From Lantana camara (lineage: Eukaryota; Streptophyta; Magnoliopsida; Lamiales; Verbenaceae), in the NCBI GenBank assembly GCA_037501455.1, contig CM074865.1:15198501-15262500 (forward strand): a DNA stretch of 64,000 bases, written 5' to 3'. The notes beneath the pieces were generated by a model. The model was not told the DNA's origin, searched no databases, and was given only the letters and a program-made list of their open reading frames with translations. Position numbers and translations under genes: made by a program. This document shows positions 10,193 through 21,104 of this stretch, one piece after another. Within the stretch, counting starts at the first letter, position 1; each line of letters begins with the position of its first letter.

Positions 10193-13100
10193 TTAAACAT
10201 AGAACCGCCGAAAGTTACATGCATTCCAAGGGCGAGGCAAGCGCTCGCCTTGCAGTGTCTCCAGGGTGTAAGTGTTGTTAGCTCTGATTTGTATGATTTT
10301 GAACGGACCTTCCTAGTTGGGGTCAAATTTTCCCACATGCCCGGATACTTCTACTTTCTTCAAGACCAAGTCTCCCAGTTGGAAAGTTCTTTCTTTTACA
10401 CGCTTGTTGTATTGTCGTGCTACAGCTGCCTTATTTTTGTGCATTTTTGCCCACGCATTGTCCCTTCTTTCCTCCAGCAGGTCCAACTCCAGGCTCCTAT
10501 TGACTTCATTATCCTGGGGCTCGAAATAGGCTACACGAGTGGATTCGTGTACAATTTCCGCTAGTATCATGGCTTCAGATCCATACACGAGGGCAAATGG
10601 CGTTTCTCCGGTTGACGCTCGTGGAGTTGTACGATACGCCCATAGGGCTCCTTGTAGCTCTTCAGCCCACTCACTTTTCTTGCTTTCTAGCATGGTTTTC
10701 AGATGCTGTAAAATGATCTTGTTGGTGACTTCTGCCTGTCCATTGGCTTGGGGATGACCTACGGAAGTAAAACGTTGCTCAATACCCAACTCTGAACATC
10801 ATTCTCGCGTGTCAGCTGCTATGAACTGGGACCCATTGTCTGAAATGAGCACCCTTGGTATGCCATATCTGCAGATAATGTTTTTCCAAATGAAGTCCCT
10901 CACGACCCTGAATGTAATCTTTGCAACGGCGTCAGCCTCGGCCCATTTGGTAAAATAGTCGACGACTAAAATGACAAACTTCTTTTGTCCGACCGCGATG
11001 GACAAGGGGCCCACAATGTCGATCCCCCACTGGTCAAAGGGCCATGAGACATCTATAGGGACCATCTGAGCGGCTGGCAGTTGAGGGAGGTTAGAGTGGA
11101 ACTGGCACTTGGGGCATTTCTTGGCGTACTCAATGGCATCTTGGAGAACCGTGGGCCAATAAAACCCACACCTCAGAATCTTCTTAGCTAGGATACGCCC
11201 TCCTGAATGGTTTCCATAGCTTCCATTGTGAATAAGCTCGAGTGTTTCTTTAGCTTGCGAGGGCCTTAGACACCTCATCGGGAGTCCGTGAAATAAACTT
11301 CTTGAATAATCTCCCCTCAAAGTCTAAAAAAAACCGAGAGGCCTTGCTTCTGACTTTCCGGGCCTCCACCTTGTCAGTGGGACAAGCGCCATCTCTAAGA
11401 AATTTTATAATATTATCAAGCCAGTACGGCTCGTGCGGATCAATCACGGCCACCACTCTCTTGGTGCCCTGCTCTCTTATCAGAGGCTCTTCAGTTCTAA
11501 GAAATGTAACGGAGCGCTCACTGATACCTTCCAAGACCGAGACAAATTTTGATAGAGCGTCAGCGCACTCGTTTTCTACCCGTGGGACCTGGAGTAAATG
11601 GAATTCTTTGAACTTCCCGATAATTTCCTTGGCTTTGCTCAAATACTGCACCGTGGTGGTTTCTCGAGCCTCATAAGTTCCTTCAATCTGGCTCGCAATT
11701 AATTGGGAATCCACATAGGCGGTAATTCTGGAGGCACCATTTTGAAAAGCAATTTTCAATCCTTGAATGAGGGCTTCGTATTCTGCCTCGTTATTGGTGA
11801 CCTGGAAATCCAACCTAATTGAAAAGTCTAACTCAATTCCGTTGGGGTCTCTAAGGGTTACCCCTGCTCCTCCCCCTTGAGAGGTTGAGGAACCATCCGT
11901 GTGTAGGACCCATATACCATCGTTCTTTAGAACAGCAGGCTATAAACCGAAGCGTTACAACCAGCAAATCCGCTACAACCTGCGCTTGTATAGCAGTTCT
12001 GGGCTCGAAACTTAAGTCAAACTGGCTCAACTCAATGGCCCATTTTATCAGTCTTCCTGATACATCTGGTTTGGACAGCACTTGCTTCAGAGGCTGATCA
12101 GTGAGGACAGTTATTGAGTGTGCCTGGAAGTAAGGCCTCAACCGTCGTGATGCATTAATGAGGGCGAATGCGAATTTCTCAATTTCCAGGTACTTCCTCC
12201 CGGCCCCTTGTTATGTTTTGCTCAAATAATAAACAGGCAAGTGCTTACGTTCCCATACAACAATTAGAACTGCGCTCATTGCCTCAGTTGAAACGGAGAG
12301 GTACATGAATAGCTTCTCACCCTCAACTGGTTTGGTCAGGAGTGGAGCGCTCGAAAGGTAAGCCTTCATGTCCTGCAATGCCATCTCACACTCCTCAGTC
12401 TAAGCAAAATTTCGAGCGTTGCGCAAAATTTTGAAGAAAGGGAGGTTTCTGTCCGCCGAGTGCGAGATAAATCTGTTTAAAGAAATGATTTTCCCTACCA
12501 GCACTTGTACTTCCCGGAGATTACGAGAGGATGAGATGTCCAAAATAGCCTTGATTTTCTCTGGATTAGCCTCGATTCCCCTCTGACTGACCATGTAGCC
12601 CAAGAATTTTCCTTCTCGCACTCCAAAAGTACATTTTTAAGGATTCAATTTCATCCCATACTCGCGCAAAATGGCAAAAGTGCGCTTGAGATCCTCCAAA
12701 TGCGAGCCCTGACGCTCGCTCTTAACAATCATATCATCGACATACACTTCCATGGATCTTCCAATTTCTTTCTCAAACATCTTGTTGACGAGGCGTTGAT
12801 AAGTGGCCCCAACGTTCTTGAGTCCAAAAGGCATGACCAAGAAGCAATATACACCCAAGTGAACAACAAATGAAGTTTTGAGGCTGTCTTCCGGAGCCAT
12901 AAAGATTTGATAGTAGCCTTGGAAGGCATCCATCATACTCATGAGTTCGCAGCCTGCAGTTGAGTCCACCAGTTGGTCTATACGGGGCAATGGGTAAGGA
13001 TCCTTAGGGCAAGCCTTGTTAAGATCCGTGAAGTCATTGCACATGCGCCACTTATTTGCGCTCTTGGGCACCAGTACCACATTACATAACTATTCTGGAT

Positions 13101-13860
13101 ACAGTATGGGCTCGATATACTGAGCTTCAAGAAGCTTGTTAACTTCCTCCTCAATAACTTTCTTCCGAAAGCCGTGCAGATCCCGCTTCTTCTGTTTAAT
13201 TGGCTTAAAGGATGGGTCCACATTGAGCCTGTGGACTATGACGCTCGGGTCAATCCGGTAAGATCCGAGGCTTTCCATGCAAAGACATCAATATTTTCTC
13301 TGAGGAAGTCTATCATCATGATCTGCGAGGGTCCAGAGAGGTTGGACCCAATGTGGGTAGTTTTATCCTTGTTCCCTGGCTCTAGCTCAATAGTAAGGAA
13401 TTTCTCTGAGGACTCGATCCTCATTTCTGGACGGGGGAGCTCGAGCGCCCTTTTCTTCCCGTCAGATGGTCATCATCCATAGGCTCCCCTCGACCTCGCT
13501 CGTTTTCCTCAGAAGAAGACTCTCCTACCGTTCCGGGCGGGGCAGCCTCGGGGATATCTTTGTTGTGGGGGTCCTTCTTTTTGTTCTTCTTCTTGTTCAT
13601 CTTGGCCCTTTTGCTCATGGGGCCATCCTCGTCCAGATTGGGGAAATCAACGGATTTCTTGGTGGACCCAATTTGAAATGCTTTCTCTGTTTTAGGTTTT
13701 CTGAGGGAGAGCATGTAACATTCCCAAGCTTCTCGTACGTTGCATAAGACTTCTTCGACGCCCTCGGGGATGGGGAACTTGATTTTCTGGTGGTAAGTGG
13801 AGATAATCGCTTTGAAATCTACAAGAGTCGGTCGCCCGATTATGATTTTATATGGGTTAT
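10193..13860 (-). pseudogene. Gypsy pol of element Y: protease end, RT, RNase H, integrase
   Basis: On the minus strand, in order: a protease-end motif IIGRP...STYHQKIKFP (about 13840-13750); reverse transcriptase with PYPLPRIDQLVD, LKTSFVV, MPFGLKNVGATYQ and the catalytic YVDDM (about 13080-12640); RNase H with NEAEYEALI, DSQLIASQIEG and ADALSKF (11813-11520); and integrase with an HHCC zinc finger (KKCPKCQFH), WGIDIVGP, ISDNGSQF and GHPQANGQAEVTNK carrying the DDE residues. The tail ends FRRFYV then a stop at 10193. Several frameshifts and stops, for example a TGA near 10797 between the second D and E, make it inactive. It is fused at 13860 directly to LTR sequence, so gag and most of the protease are lost. 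Confidence 0.9.
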
Positions 13861-14455
13861 ATGGGTCTGAATATGGGGTACAGAGTCCAATCACTTTAGA
13901 ATTTGTTTAAAGGTGGGGGAAACCGATGGTGATCGCCGGAAAAGATGGTAGGTTCAACCTGCTAGGACAAACACCAAAGAAACAGAGGTCAGACGGCTAA
14001 GCTGGGAGAACTGGGGCTGATTCCCAATTTGGCTCTCCGACGCTCAAATCAGATGATGATCTGAAAGAGAGAATATGTGAAGTGTGAAGTTGCAGTAAGT
14101 GAGGTTGCTTACAGTGAAGGAGATGAATTCGTTTATTTATAGTTGAGGGTCAGGGACCCCTTGGTCATTTGCATAGTGTGGTCCTGGCCGAATGCTGCCC
14201 TAACATGTGGCGTTGCGAGAGAAACCTAGGAGGAATCTTCTGCAAAAGATGGTGAAAGTTAGTGTTGGTAATAGTGGCAGGTGCGCGGGCATGTACGCGG
14301 TGTCTGAGAGCCGTTTTAGGGGGTTGGTAACGAGGGCTTGAGAGCACGCTCGTGTCAACCAAGGGCCTTGGAGGCCAGAGGATCCGCTAAGGGATGAAGG
14401 CCAAGGCTCATGCAATGAGGGGGAGTGGAAGCTTCCCTGAGGGAGTGTAGCGCTC
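13861..14455 (-). repeat. truncated LTR of Y fused to pol on one side and to gag of X on the other
   Basis: Matches 4690-5276 of the left LTR. Its left end joins pol, where CCCATATA is repeated (GACCCATATAACCCATATA on the minus strand). Its right end breaks inside the LTR at GTAGCGCTC and continues as gag of X (AGGGTCGTATTC). Intact LTR copies read GTAGCGCTCGAAGAGG, and the X gag copy reads TCCTCAGGGTC, so CTC is shared at the joint. Confidence 0.75.
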
Positions 14456-15412
14456 AGGGTCGTATTCTTCGTAGTCCGCTTCTCTCCGGTGATGGGAGAT
14501 TTGGCTGTGTGGGCGGCGAGCGTCTCTGGCCCTGGACCTCTCACCCCCGCCTTGGGGGTCTTGAGTCCGTGCTCGAGAGATCTGCTCCACTATATTCTGG
14601 AGTCCATTGAGTTGATCCTGTACTGCAGCAAGTTGAGGGTCGCCGACATTTCTGTGGCTTGCCCTCTCGGTAGCCCTCGACTGGACCTCTTCATCTCCAG
14701 CCCTAATGTTCTGATTGACCCTTTCATTTCCAGCGGGTTTCTGCCCTTGGGGGACCCTCGGGGGGGCTTCATTTTCCAGAGCTGGTGGCGGTGGAGGCGG
14801 CTGGGCCCTCAGCACATTTTGGGCAGCCGTCAACGGATGAACTGGGAGCCCTCCCACAGGTGGGGCCGCTTGATCGCCTGCCATTGAAGGGGAAAAAGCG
14901 GTGGTGAAGTGTTCTCATGCGTTCTGTACCGCCTGCCCCTCGCATTGCGCATAGAGCGCCTGAAGTTGTTGGGAGGTGATTTGGCGCATTTCCACCCCCT
15001 GTATTTCCCTGGGAAAAGACATGGGGATACGTAATGTTCCCACTTGATAGGGCTGAACTACAAGCATCATGTTGGGTATCACTCCGGGCATCATTTCGGG
15101 TTGCATATAAGCGTACCCCGGTGGTGGCATGGCCATAGGGTATACGTTGGGATTGGCGACTGGAACACTGGGGGTGAGCGCTGGGGGAGGAGGGACTGAA
15201 CCAGATCCTCCCGCCGCATCTCCAATGGGAGGGGGAATGGCAGCTACTGTTTTCATATTTCCGGCCCCATTTACGGCAGTAAGTGGGGGCACACCTCCGG
15301 CGGGGGTAACGGTATCCACGTTCTCTTCATTGACGGGAGAAAGAACACCCCTGTTGTCTACAATCCCGGATCTGGTCGCAGTCACCATGTTTGGAACAAA
15401 AGGTGTTATCAC
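14453..15412 (-). pseudogene. second copy of X gag-like ORF, broken
   Basis: Carries the same proline-rich N-terminus and QDQLNGLQNIVEQISRAR segment as 2811-3752. A stop near 14914 separates the N-terminal (14915-15412) and C-terminal (14453-14884) parts, and the C-terminus runs into LTR sequence instead of SPLINEV. It has a few extra codons (PPPPP) relative to the first copy. Non-functional. Confidence 0.6.
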
Positions 15413-15462
15413 TCGACTAGCTCAAGGAAGAATCTGTTGAAGATGAAGATGGTAGTGACGGT

Positions 15463-15480
15463 TTCCCACAGACGGCGCCA
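15463..15480 (-). other. second copy of X primer-binding site
   Basis: The minus strand reads TGGCGCCGTCTGTGGGA, four bases from the LTR boundary at 15485. It differs from the copy at 3895-3912 by one base (C for T). Confidence 0.55.
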
Positions 15481-15484
15481 AAAA

Positions 15485-15796
15485 TGATGGTGCAAGAATC
15501 TGAGTTCCTAAAATGCAACAACAGTTTCAATATTTGTTTAAAAAGGGAAAGACCATCACAGGCATGAAAGCCTCAAGAACTGGGCATCACGTTCCCCCAT
15601 TTTATCTGTCTTCCCAAGCTTTGTCAACTTTTCACCATAGCTGCATCTTAACGGCATTCTGCACACTTGGTGGAAGAACCCACGCTCAAAAGAAAACCCA
15701 GTTCCTGAGGCTTTTATGACTGTGATGGTCTTTTCCTTTTTAAACAAATATTGAAAGTGTTGTTGCATTTTAGGAACTCAGATTCTTGCACCATCA
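15485..15796 (-). repeat. second copy of fold-back LTR of X
   Basis: Same A-B'-A' arrangement as 3917-4240, with a 12-bp gap near 15670. Flanked on the right by CATAT, the original target duplication of X, better preserved here than at 4241. Confidence 0.65.
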
Positions 15797-15846
15797 CATA
15801 TGTATAACAATTATTTGACTATTATAGTTGCTAATTAATCCCTCAC

Positions 15847-15949
15847 CATTTGATATCATCTGAACAATAACAGGCACAGTCATGCCCACATACGAGTCCC
15901 CACCCACGTAAAATGGGTTCGAAATAAACTCTCGATGTTCAACCAGCCA
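15847..15949 (-). pseudogene. SCPL-1: exon with active-site serine (GGDSY)
   Basis: Acceptor TTTACAG, 103-bp exon encoding WLVEHREF...GGDSY...[11 protein letters not shown], donor GTGAGG. In S10 proteins this block lies between the substrate-pocket motif PVGTGFSY and the GYxLGN motif, so its position 3' of the exon at 17492-17613 is correct for a minus-strand gene. The exon itself is open. The gene is called a pseudogene because neighbouring exons are frameshifted and retrotransposons fill its introns. Confidence 0.75.
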
Positions 15950-16235
15950 CTGTAAATTATTATACACACATGAATTGGCAATATCTATTAAGTTCATGAA
16001 ACAATTATTTTATATTAATAGTTTTTCCTTGAGAAAGATATATACTGAACTGAATATTACATACAATAACCGCGGCTCCGCTCATAAATAATTGTAGCTA
16101 GTAACTATCACACCCATGTACAACGAAATAATTATTATTATTTAAGTATATTAAAATTAAATTCTATAAATTAATATATTTTTTATAATTATTTTAATAT
16201 AATCATTAAATTATGATAATTAAATGTGATAATAT

Positions 16236-17061
16236 TGATGGGTCTGAATAGAGTCCTATCACTTTAGAATTTGTTTAAAGGTGGGGAAAACCGATGGTGA
16301 TCGCCGGAAAAGATGGTAGGTTCAACCTGGTAGGACAAACACCAAAGAAACAGAGGTCATACGGCCAAGCTGGGGGAACTGGGGGTGATTCCCAGTTTGG
16401 CTCTCCGACGCTCAAGTCAGATGATGATCTGAAAGAGAGAATATGTGAAGTGTGAAGTTGCAGTAAGTGAGGTTGCTTATAGTGAAGGAGATGAATTCGT
16501 TTATTTATAGTTGAGGGTCAAGGACCCTTTGGTCATTTGTACAGTGTGGTCCTGGCCGAATGTTGCCCTAACACGTGGCGTTGCGAGAGAAACGTAGGAG
16601 AAATCTTCTGCAAAAGCTGGTGAAAGTTAGCGTTGGCAACAGTGGCAGGTGCGCGGGCATCTACGGGGTGTCAGAGAGCCATTTTAGGGGGTTGGTAACG
16701 AGGGCTTGAGAGCACGCTCGTGTCAACCAAGGACCTTGGAGGCCAGAGGATCCGCTAAGGGATGAAGGCCAAGGCTCATGCAATGAGGGGGAGTGGAAGC
16801 TTCCCTGAGGGAGTGTAGCGCTCGAAGAGGGCTTCCTTGACTGATTGGAGCTTTAGCCATGTAGTATGAATCGCGCTCGTTAGAGAGCGGCAATGTTGAT
16901 CACGTGTACACGTAGCAGAGATGGCACTTGTCTTTGAGGAATACAGACGCTTGAGGGGTTTGAACGCTCGTGTATAATTACCTTAATCACAAGAGGACAG
17001 GTGTCGTTATCTTGAGTTGCCACGTGTCCAAACGTGGGACGAGCGTATTTTGACCCCATCA
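16236..17061 (-). repeat. right LTR of Y with intact target duplication
   Basis: 826 bp from TGATGGGTC to GACCCCATCA, flanked by AATAT on both sides (16231-16235 and 17062-17066). It could be read as a solo LTR or as the right end of the rearranged Y element; the identical AATAT before 4680 favours a duplicated insertion. Confidence 0.8.
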
Positions 17062-17491
17062 AATATCATATTAGTAAAATAATAATTAAAATATAAAAAA
17101 ATATAAAATATTTATTAGAAAAAAGAATTAAAGGGGTGAGAGAAAAGGAGAGTTAATATATTCTTAAAGTGTAACTTAACACGTTGTGGTGAAAAAAAAT
17201 TAATAACTAAGAAAAAGAAAGACGAAGATTCAAATTCTTCTCTCACTCTTAATATAATAGTATAGATATTGCTTAAGAAAAGAAAAATTAAAAGATTTTT
17301 TTGACTAAATGGGCTCCCAATAAGTTAAAAATTTCTCGAAAATTTTGAGTTTTTAAGTGGAATGTGGAGTTAGGAGTGAGGGTACATTATATAACTTTTA
17401 AATATTTAATTGCAGTTATAACCAAGCTTTTGAAATTTGGTGCGACAATTACTTAAAATGATTTTTTTTTTAAATATTAGTAGATATATAC

Positions 17492-17613
17492 CTTTTGAAG
17501 AAATTCATAGGCTTGTTGACATGATTGTAAACCTGTGGAATGTGAGGCCTCTGGTGTCTTACCATAGGAAAATCCAGTTCCCACTGGCAAATCTGCAATA
17601 GTATGCTTGCCAC
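17492..17613 (-). pseudogene. SCPL-1: exon with PVGTGFSY, one-base frameshift
   Basis: After acceptor TTGCAG the minus strand reads VASIL, then needs a one-base shift to continue ADLPVGTGFSYGKTPEAS and QAYEFLQK, ending before GTATAT. (A/D)xPVGTGFSY is a diagnostic S10 motif. The frameshift lies at CTATTGCAG, where one T appears to be missing. This is direct evidence that SCPL-1 is not functional. An intron of about 275 bp separates it from the exon at 17889-17962. Confidence 0.75.
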
Positions 17614-17888
17614 CTGCAAATTAATTAATTTTTTTAATTCAATTTCAGAAAATAAATAAATAAATTGGTGTTTGTTATTAATATTAAAGCAAATTAAAAT
17701 CACATTTTATGTCATTTTACAAATAAGTGCCCTGTAATCACGAATAAATGTCCAATTTAAACTCGCCATTTAACTAATATAATTTATTTCTTGTATACTT
17801 TCAGAATAAATATTTCTCAGAACTATTTGGAAATTAATTAAGAAATGAAAATGAATCCAAAAGCATGCATTTAGATATAGTTATTGAC

Positions 17889-17962
17889 CTCAGTCCATGA
17901 ATAAGGATTCAAGGTTAATCTTGGCAAGCCTTCATTGTATTCCTCCTCGAAACTTATTGGCC
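17889..17962 (-). pseudogene. SCPL-1: exon GPxxF...LPRLTLNPYSWT
   Basis: Acceptor TTTCAG, 74-bp exon, donor GTCAAT. It reads GPISFEEEYNEGLPRLTLNP then YSWTE, the S10 block that follows the GGPGCSxxxG motif. The upstream first exon with GGPGCS and a signal peptide was not found between here and 19.5 kb, so the gene lacks its 5' end. Confidence 0.7.
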
Positions 17963-18385
17963 CTGAAATGGAACATTTTAACATGATGACTATATATAAA
18001 TAACAAAAATTTGTAAGAACTCAAAATAAGTGCATGAAACAAAAAAATTATTCGAGTCATTTAATTATAAGCTATGATACATGCATATGAACACGATACG
18101 ATACAATTTTTTTTTAAATTTTTCATGTGAGAAGTGTCGAACATGGTGTCCGATATGAATGTCCAACAAAACACAACGAAATAAGATATACTAGCTAGTT
18201 GGAGTACTATAAATCTCTATTTAGAAACAATATCATTCCGGAATAGTTCTTTAGAAGGGTGTTAGATTGGTCTTATCTGGAGCATCTTGCATGTTCTTTT
18301 TTCTTTTTCTTTTTTTTCTTTTTTTCGTTTTATAATGGGTTTCTTATAAATATTACCCTTTTCCTAAGTTCACTTTAGAATATGT

Positions 18386-19020
18386 TGATGAATAATGTGC
18401 TTGGCCTTACTCACCCCCAAAAGCTAGCTGTTGAGGGGAGGGTTGCCAAACCATTATATATGAGCTCCACATCTTTGATTATTCGATGTGGGATACTTGA
18501 CACACCCCCGTCACGCCCAGGGCCGCGGAATGCGGGACAAACTGGAGCGTGAACATTGTAGGAATCAGAACATCTACAAGCTGGGAATCGGAACATCCGG
18601 CGGGGTGGAGAGACAGGCCTAGAATCGGACCTGCTCTGATACCATGATGAATAATGTGCTTGGCCTTACTCACCCCCAAAAGCTAGCTGTTGAGGGGAGG
18701 GTTGCCAAACCATTATATATGAGCTCCACATCTTTGATTATTCGATGTGGGATACTTGACACACCCCCGTCACGCCCAGGGCCGCGGAATGCGGGACAAA
18801 CTGGAGCGTGAACATTGTAGGAATCAGAACATCTACAAGCTGGGAATCGGAACATCCGGCGGGGTGGAGAGACAGGCCTAGAATCGGACCTGCTCTGATA
18901 CCATGATGAATAATGTGCTTGGCCTTACTCACCCCCAAAAGCTAGCTGTTGAGGGGAGGGTTGCCAAACCATTATATATGAGCTCCACATCTTTGATTAT
19001 TCGATGTGGGATACTTGACA
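18386..19020 (-). mobile_element. TRIM retrotransposon, tandem form LTR-int-LTR-int-LTR
   Basis: Three 117-bp LTRs (18386-18502, 18645-18761, 18904-19020) alternate with two 142-bp internal segments in an exact 259-bp period. Target duplication TATGT lies at 18381-18385 and 19021-19025. On the minus strand each internal segment begins directly after the LTR with TGGTATCAGAGC, the complement of initiator tRNA-Met, and ends with a purine run before TGTCAAG. There is no coding capacity. The units look identical, so the tandem form is recent. Confidence 0.9.
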
Positions 19021-19496
19021 TATGTTTTCTTGAATTTAAAATGATCTTATTGTTTAATAAGAGTAAAATAAGGTATGGTATTTTTATTCAAATTGGTGAT
19101 TGTAGGCCTGTAAGTAGACAGGTAATTGAGCTTTCAAGGCTTGATTTGGCGTATTCGTAAATATCCGCACATATGAACAAATCAAATATGGGTTCAAATT
19201 TTACTTTAATTTTAAAATATATATATATTTAAACTTTATAAATCATTGAAAAAAACATATATGCGTATATTTGCATATTGCAAACAGTATTAAGACAAAA
19301 CATGGATATCAACTTTCTTAATCAACTCTTCAACAAACAACAAGATAGAATGATACTTGAACCGGGATCCGCAATGGAGGCCCGGATTTTTATTGAGAGA
19401 CGACGCAGCACTGAATTCTCGTTGAAAATAAAAGATATTCACATTATTCGAATTTCGAATTTGAAGAAAAAATGTGTACATTATATTGAAACATAC

Positions 19497-20197
19497 CCTC
19501 CAACTTGTCCTCGAACAAGCCACGCTCTCCACTCATCCACAATCGGATAGTTCAGAGCTTTTATCCATGCTTGAGTTGAAAGGAATGTCAAAATCATGTC
19601 ATGATCACCACTATCATTACACAAAAGAGAAATATACCAGTCAGTTACATCAAAACAAGACTATGCTTAATCGAGGAGTTCATTTTTCTAAAGGCTAGAT
19701 TATATTACATAATCTTCGGGTTGTGTTGTGTTCGATCTCTAAATTAACAGATGTCTTTAAGTTTTGACGAGGATAGAAACTTATAGCATCAAATTAATTT
19801 GAAACGTTTATAATACCAAAGTTAGAATTACCAAAAGTGATATTATTGGAGATACTTTCTTACCTGTATATAAGAGACCTGTACCCTTTGGTGCTGAGAT
19901 TTGCATGATATGGTCTGCTGTCCCATTTAGAAGCAGTGTAAGGCAAACTCTGATTGCAACGGACCCATGTTCCTACTGTACCCTGCATTATAGTAACTAT
20001 TATTGTTTCATATTATTTCAAGATAGACACTTTGCTAGCTTAATCATGATTTCGTATTCGATTCTATTAAAAAGTAATTATTATAAACAGATTTCTACAC
20101 TTTAATGGTTCGGAGTGTAGCAATTTAACACACCTTCTTAATATTTAGGGCTTCTCTAACACTTGGATCATTAGTCCAAAGTGGAGCAAGCATATAC
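19497..20197 (-). pseudogene. SCPL-2: three 3' exons of a second serine carboxypeptidase-like copy
   Basis: Three consecutive minus-strand exons with canonical borders and compatible phases. 20134-20197 encodes YMLAPLWTNDPSVREALNIK. 19864-19982 encodes GTVGTWVRCNQSLPYTASKW and ends GYRSLIY. 19497-19610 encodes SGDHDMILTFLSTQAWIKAL and ends GQVGG. The D of SGDHD is the catalytic aspartate of the S10 triad. The final exon with the GGGHTAPEY histidine was not found downstream, and upstream exons are missing apart from the fragment at 24650-24694. These exons are open, but the gene is incomplete. It lies upstream of SCPL-1 in the same orientation, as in tandem SCPL clusters. Confidence 0.75.
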
Positions 20198-20649
20198 CTG
20201 TCAGTCTGATAGGAAACAATCACAGATTAGAGTGAGGCAATGACCCGGGTCGAATCCTGTTGATCACTTGAGGGTGTATGTTAGGAAAAAAAAAGAACTA
20301 TATGCACTCACAACCCTGTGTTTTACGAAATGAGCCCAAAAAACCCTGTAAAAAATTAAATAGTTCAAAAAACCCTATGTTAACAATGTTTAGCCCATTG
20401 CCCCTTAAGTCCGTTTAGTCAAATGAATGAGGTATTTTACCCAAAATACCCTTGTTGTATATTTTAAACAAAATAGTTAATATTCATTCATTACACAATT
20501 TATAATATATATATATGTATATATATATGCAATAAATAAAATATTAATTGTATATATATATAATTATAATTAGTGTACAATACATATATATTTTCATTAT
20601 AATATTATATATATTTATTTATAAGATTTTTAATAAATATATAATATAA

Positions 20650-20921
20650 TTTATATATTTATATACATTATATATATACATATTAAATATTATTTATATG
20701 TATTGTACAATAATTATAATTATATATATATATATATATATGTATATTAAATAAATTTATAAATAATATTTAATAAATATAGTACATTAGTAATTTTATA
20801 AATATACATATTATATCTGTGTACATATAATACATACATATAAAAGAAATTTCAAAAGAAAAAAAAAAGACATTATATATATACATATTAAATATTATTT
20901 ATATGTATTGTACAATAATTA

Positions 20922-20957
<36 letters not shown>

Positions 20958-21010
20958 AAATTTATAAATAATATTTAATACATATAGTACATTAGTAATT
21001 TTATACATAT
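20650..21010. repeat. AT-rich tandem duplication (about 210 bp period)
   Basis: The segment around 20660-20800 (TATTATTTATATGTATTGTA, then CAATAATTATAATTATATAT) recurs at 20870-21010 with minor changes, within a larger AT-dinucleotide field. Confidence 0.65.
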
Positions 21011-21104
21011 ACATGTATATATATAGTATATTATATAATACATACATACATATATATACATATAAAAGAAATTTCAAATGAAAAAAAAAAAAAAAAAGAA
21101 GTTC

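Larger units (their letters stand above)
14453..16235 (-). repeat. tandem-duplicated segment: X gag, fold-back LTR and SCPL exon
   Basis: Copy of 2895-4679, colinear over about 1.78 kb and in both places followed by an LTR of Y. The SCPL-derived part differs at only a few positions in about 435 bp; the gag part has clearly more changes, many of them C/T or G/A, plus a short indel near 14788. This is the pattern expected for methylated transposon DNA. The segment lies between two LTR pieces of Y. Confidence 0.8.
4680..17061 (-). mobile_element. Ty3/Gypsy Tat-like element Y, rearranged, in SCPL-1 intron
   Basis: The outer termini are TGATGGGTC and GACCCCATCA, with target duplication AATAT at 4675-4679 and 17062-17066. 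On the minus strand it comprises right LTR (16236-17061), an inserted duplicate of left flanking DNA (14453-16235), an LTR fragment (13861-14455), pol (10193-13860), an antisense extra ORF (6151-9076, plus strand), polypurine tract and left LTR (4680-5514). An antisense ORF between pol and the 3' LTR is known for the Tat branch of plant Gypsy elements. Gag and most of the protease are deleted. 5532-5850 and 9611-10192 hold no recognisable gene. Confidence 0.7.

Noticed and set aside
18630..18645. GCTCTGATACCA as part of a tRNA-Met gene
   Set aside because: It is the primer-binding site of the TRIM; no cloverleaf surrounds it.
18411..18938. Four short minus-strand ORFs of 61-66 codons in identical pairs
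   Set aside because: They fall within the TRIM tandem and run across LTR and internal sequence; TRIMs do not code for protein.
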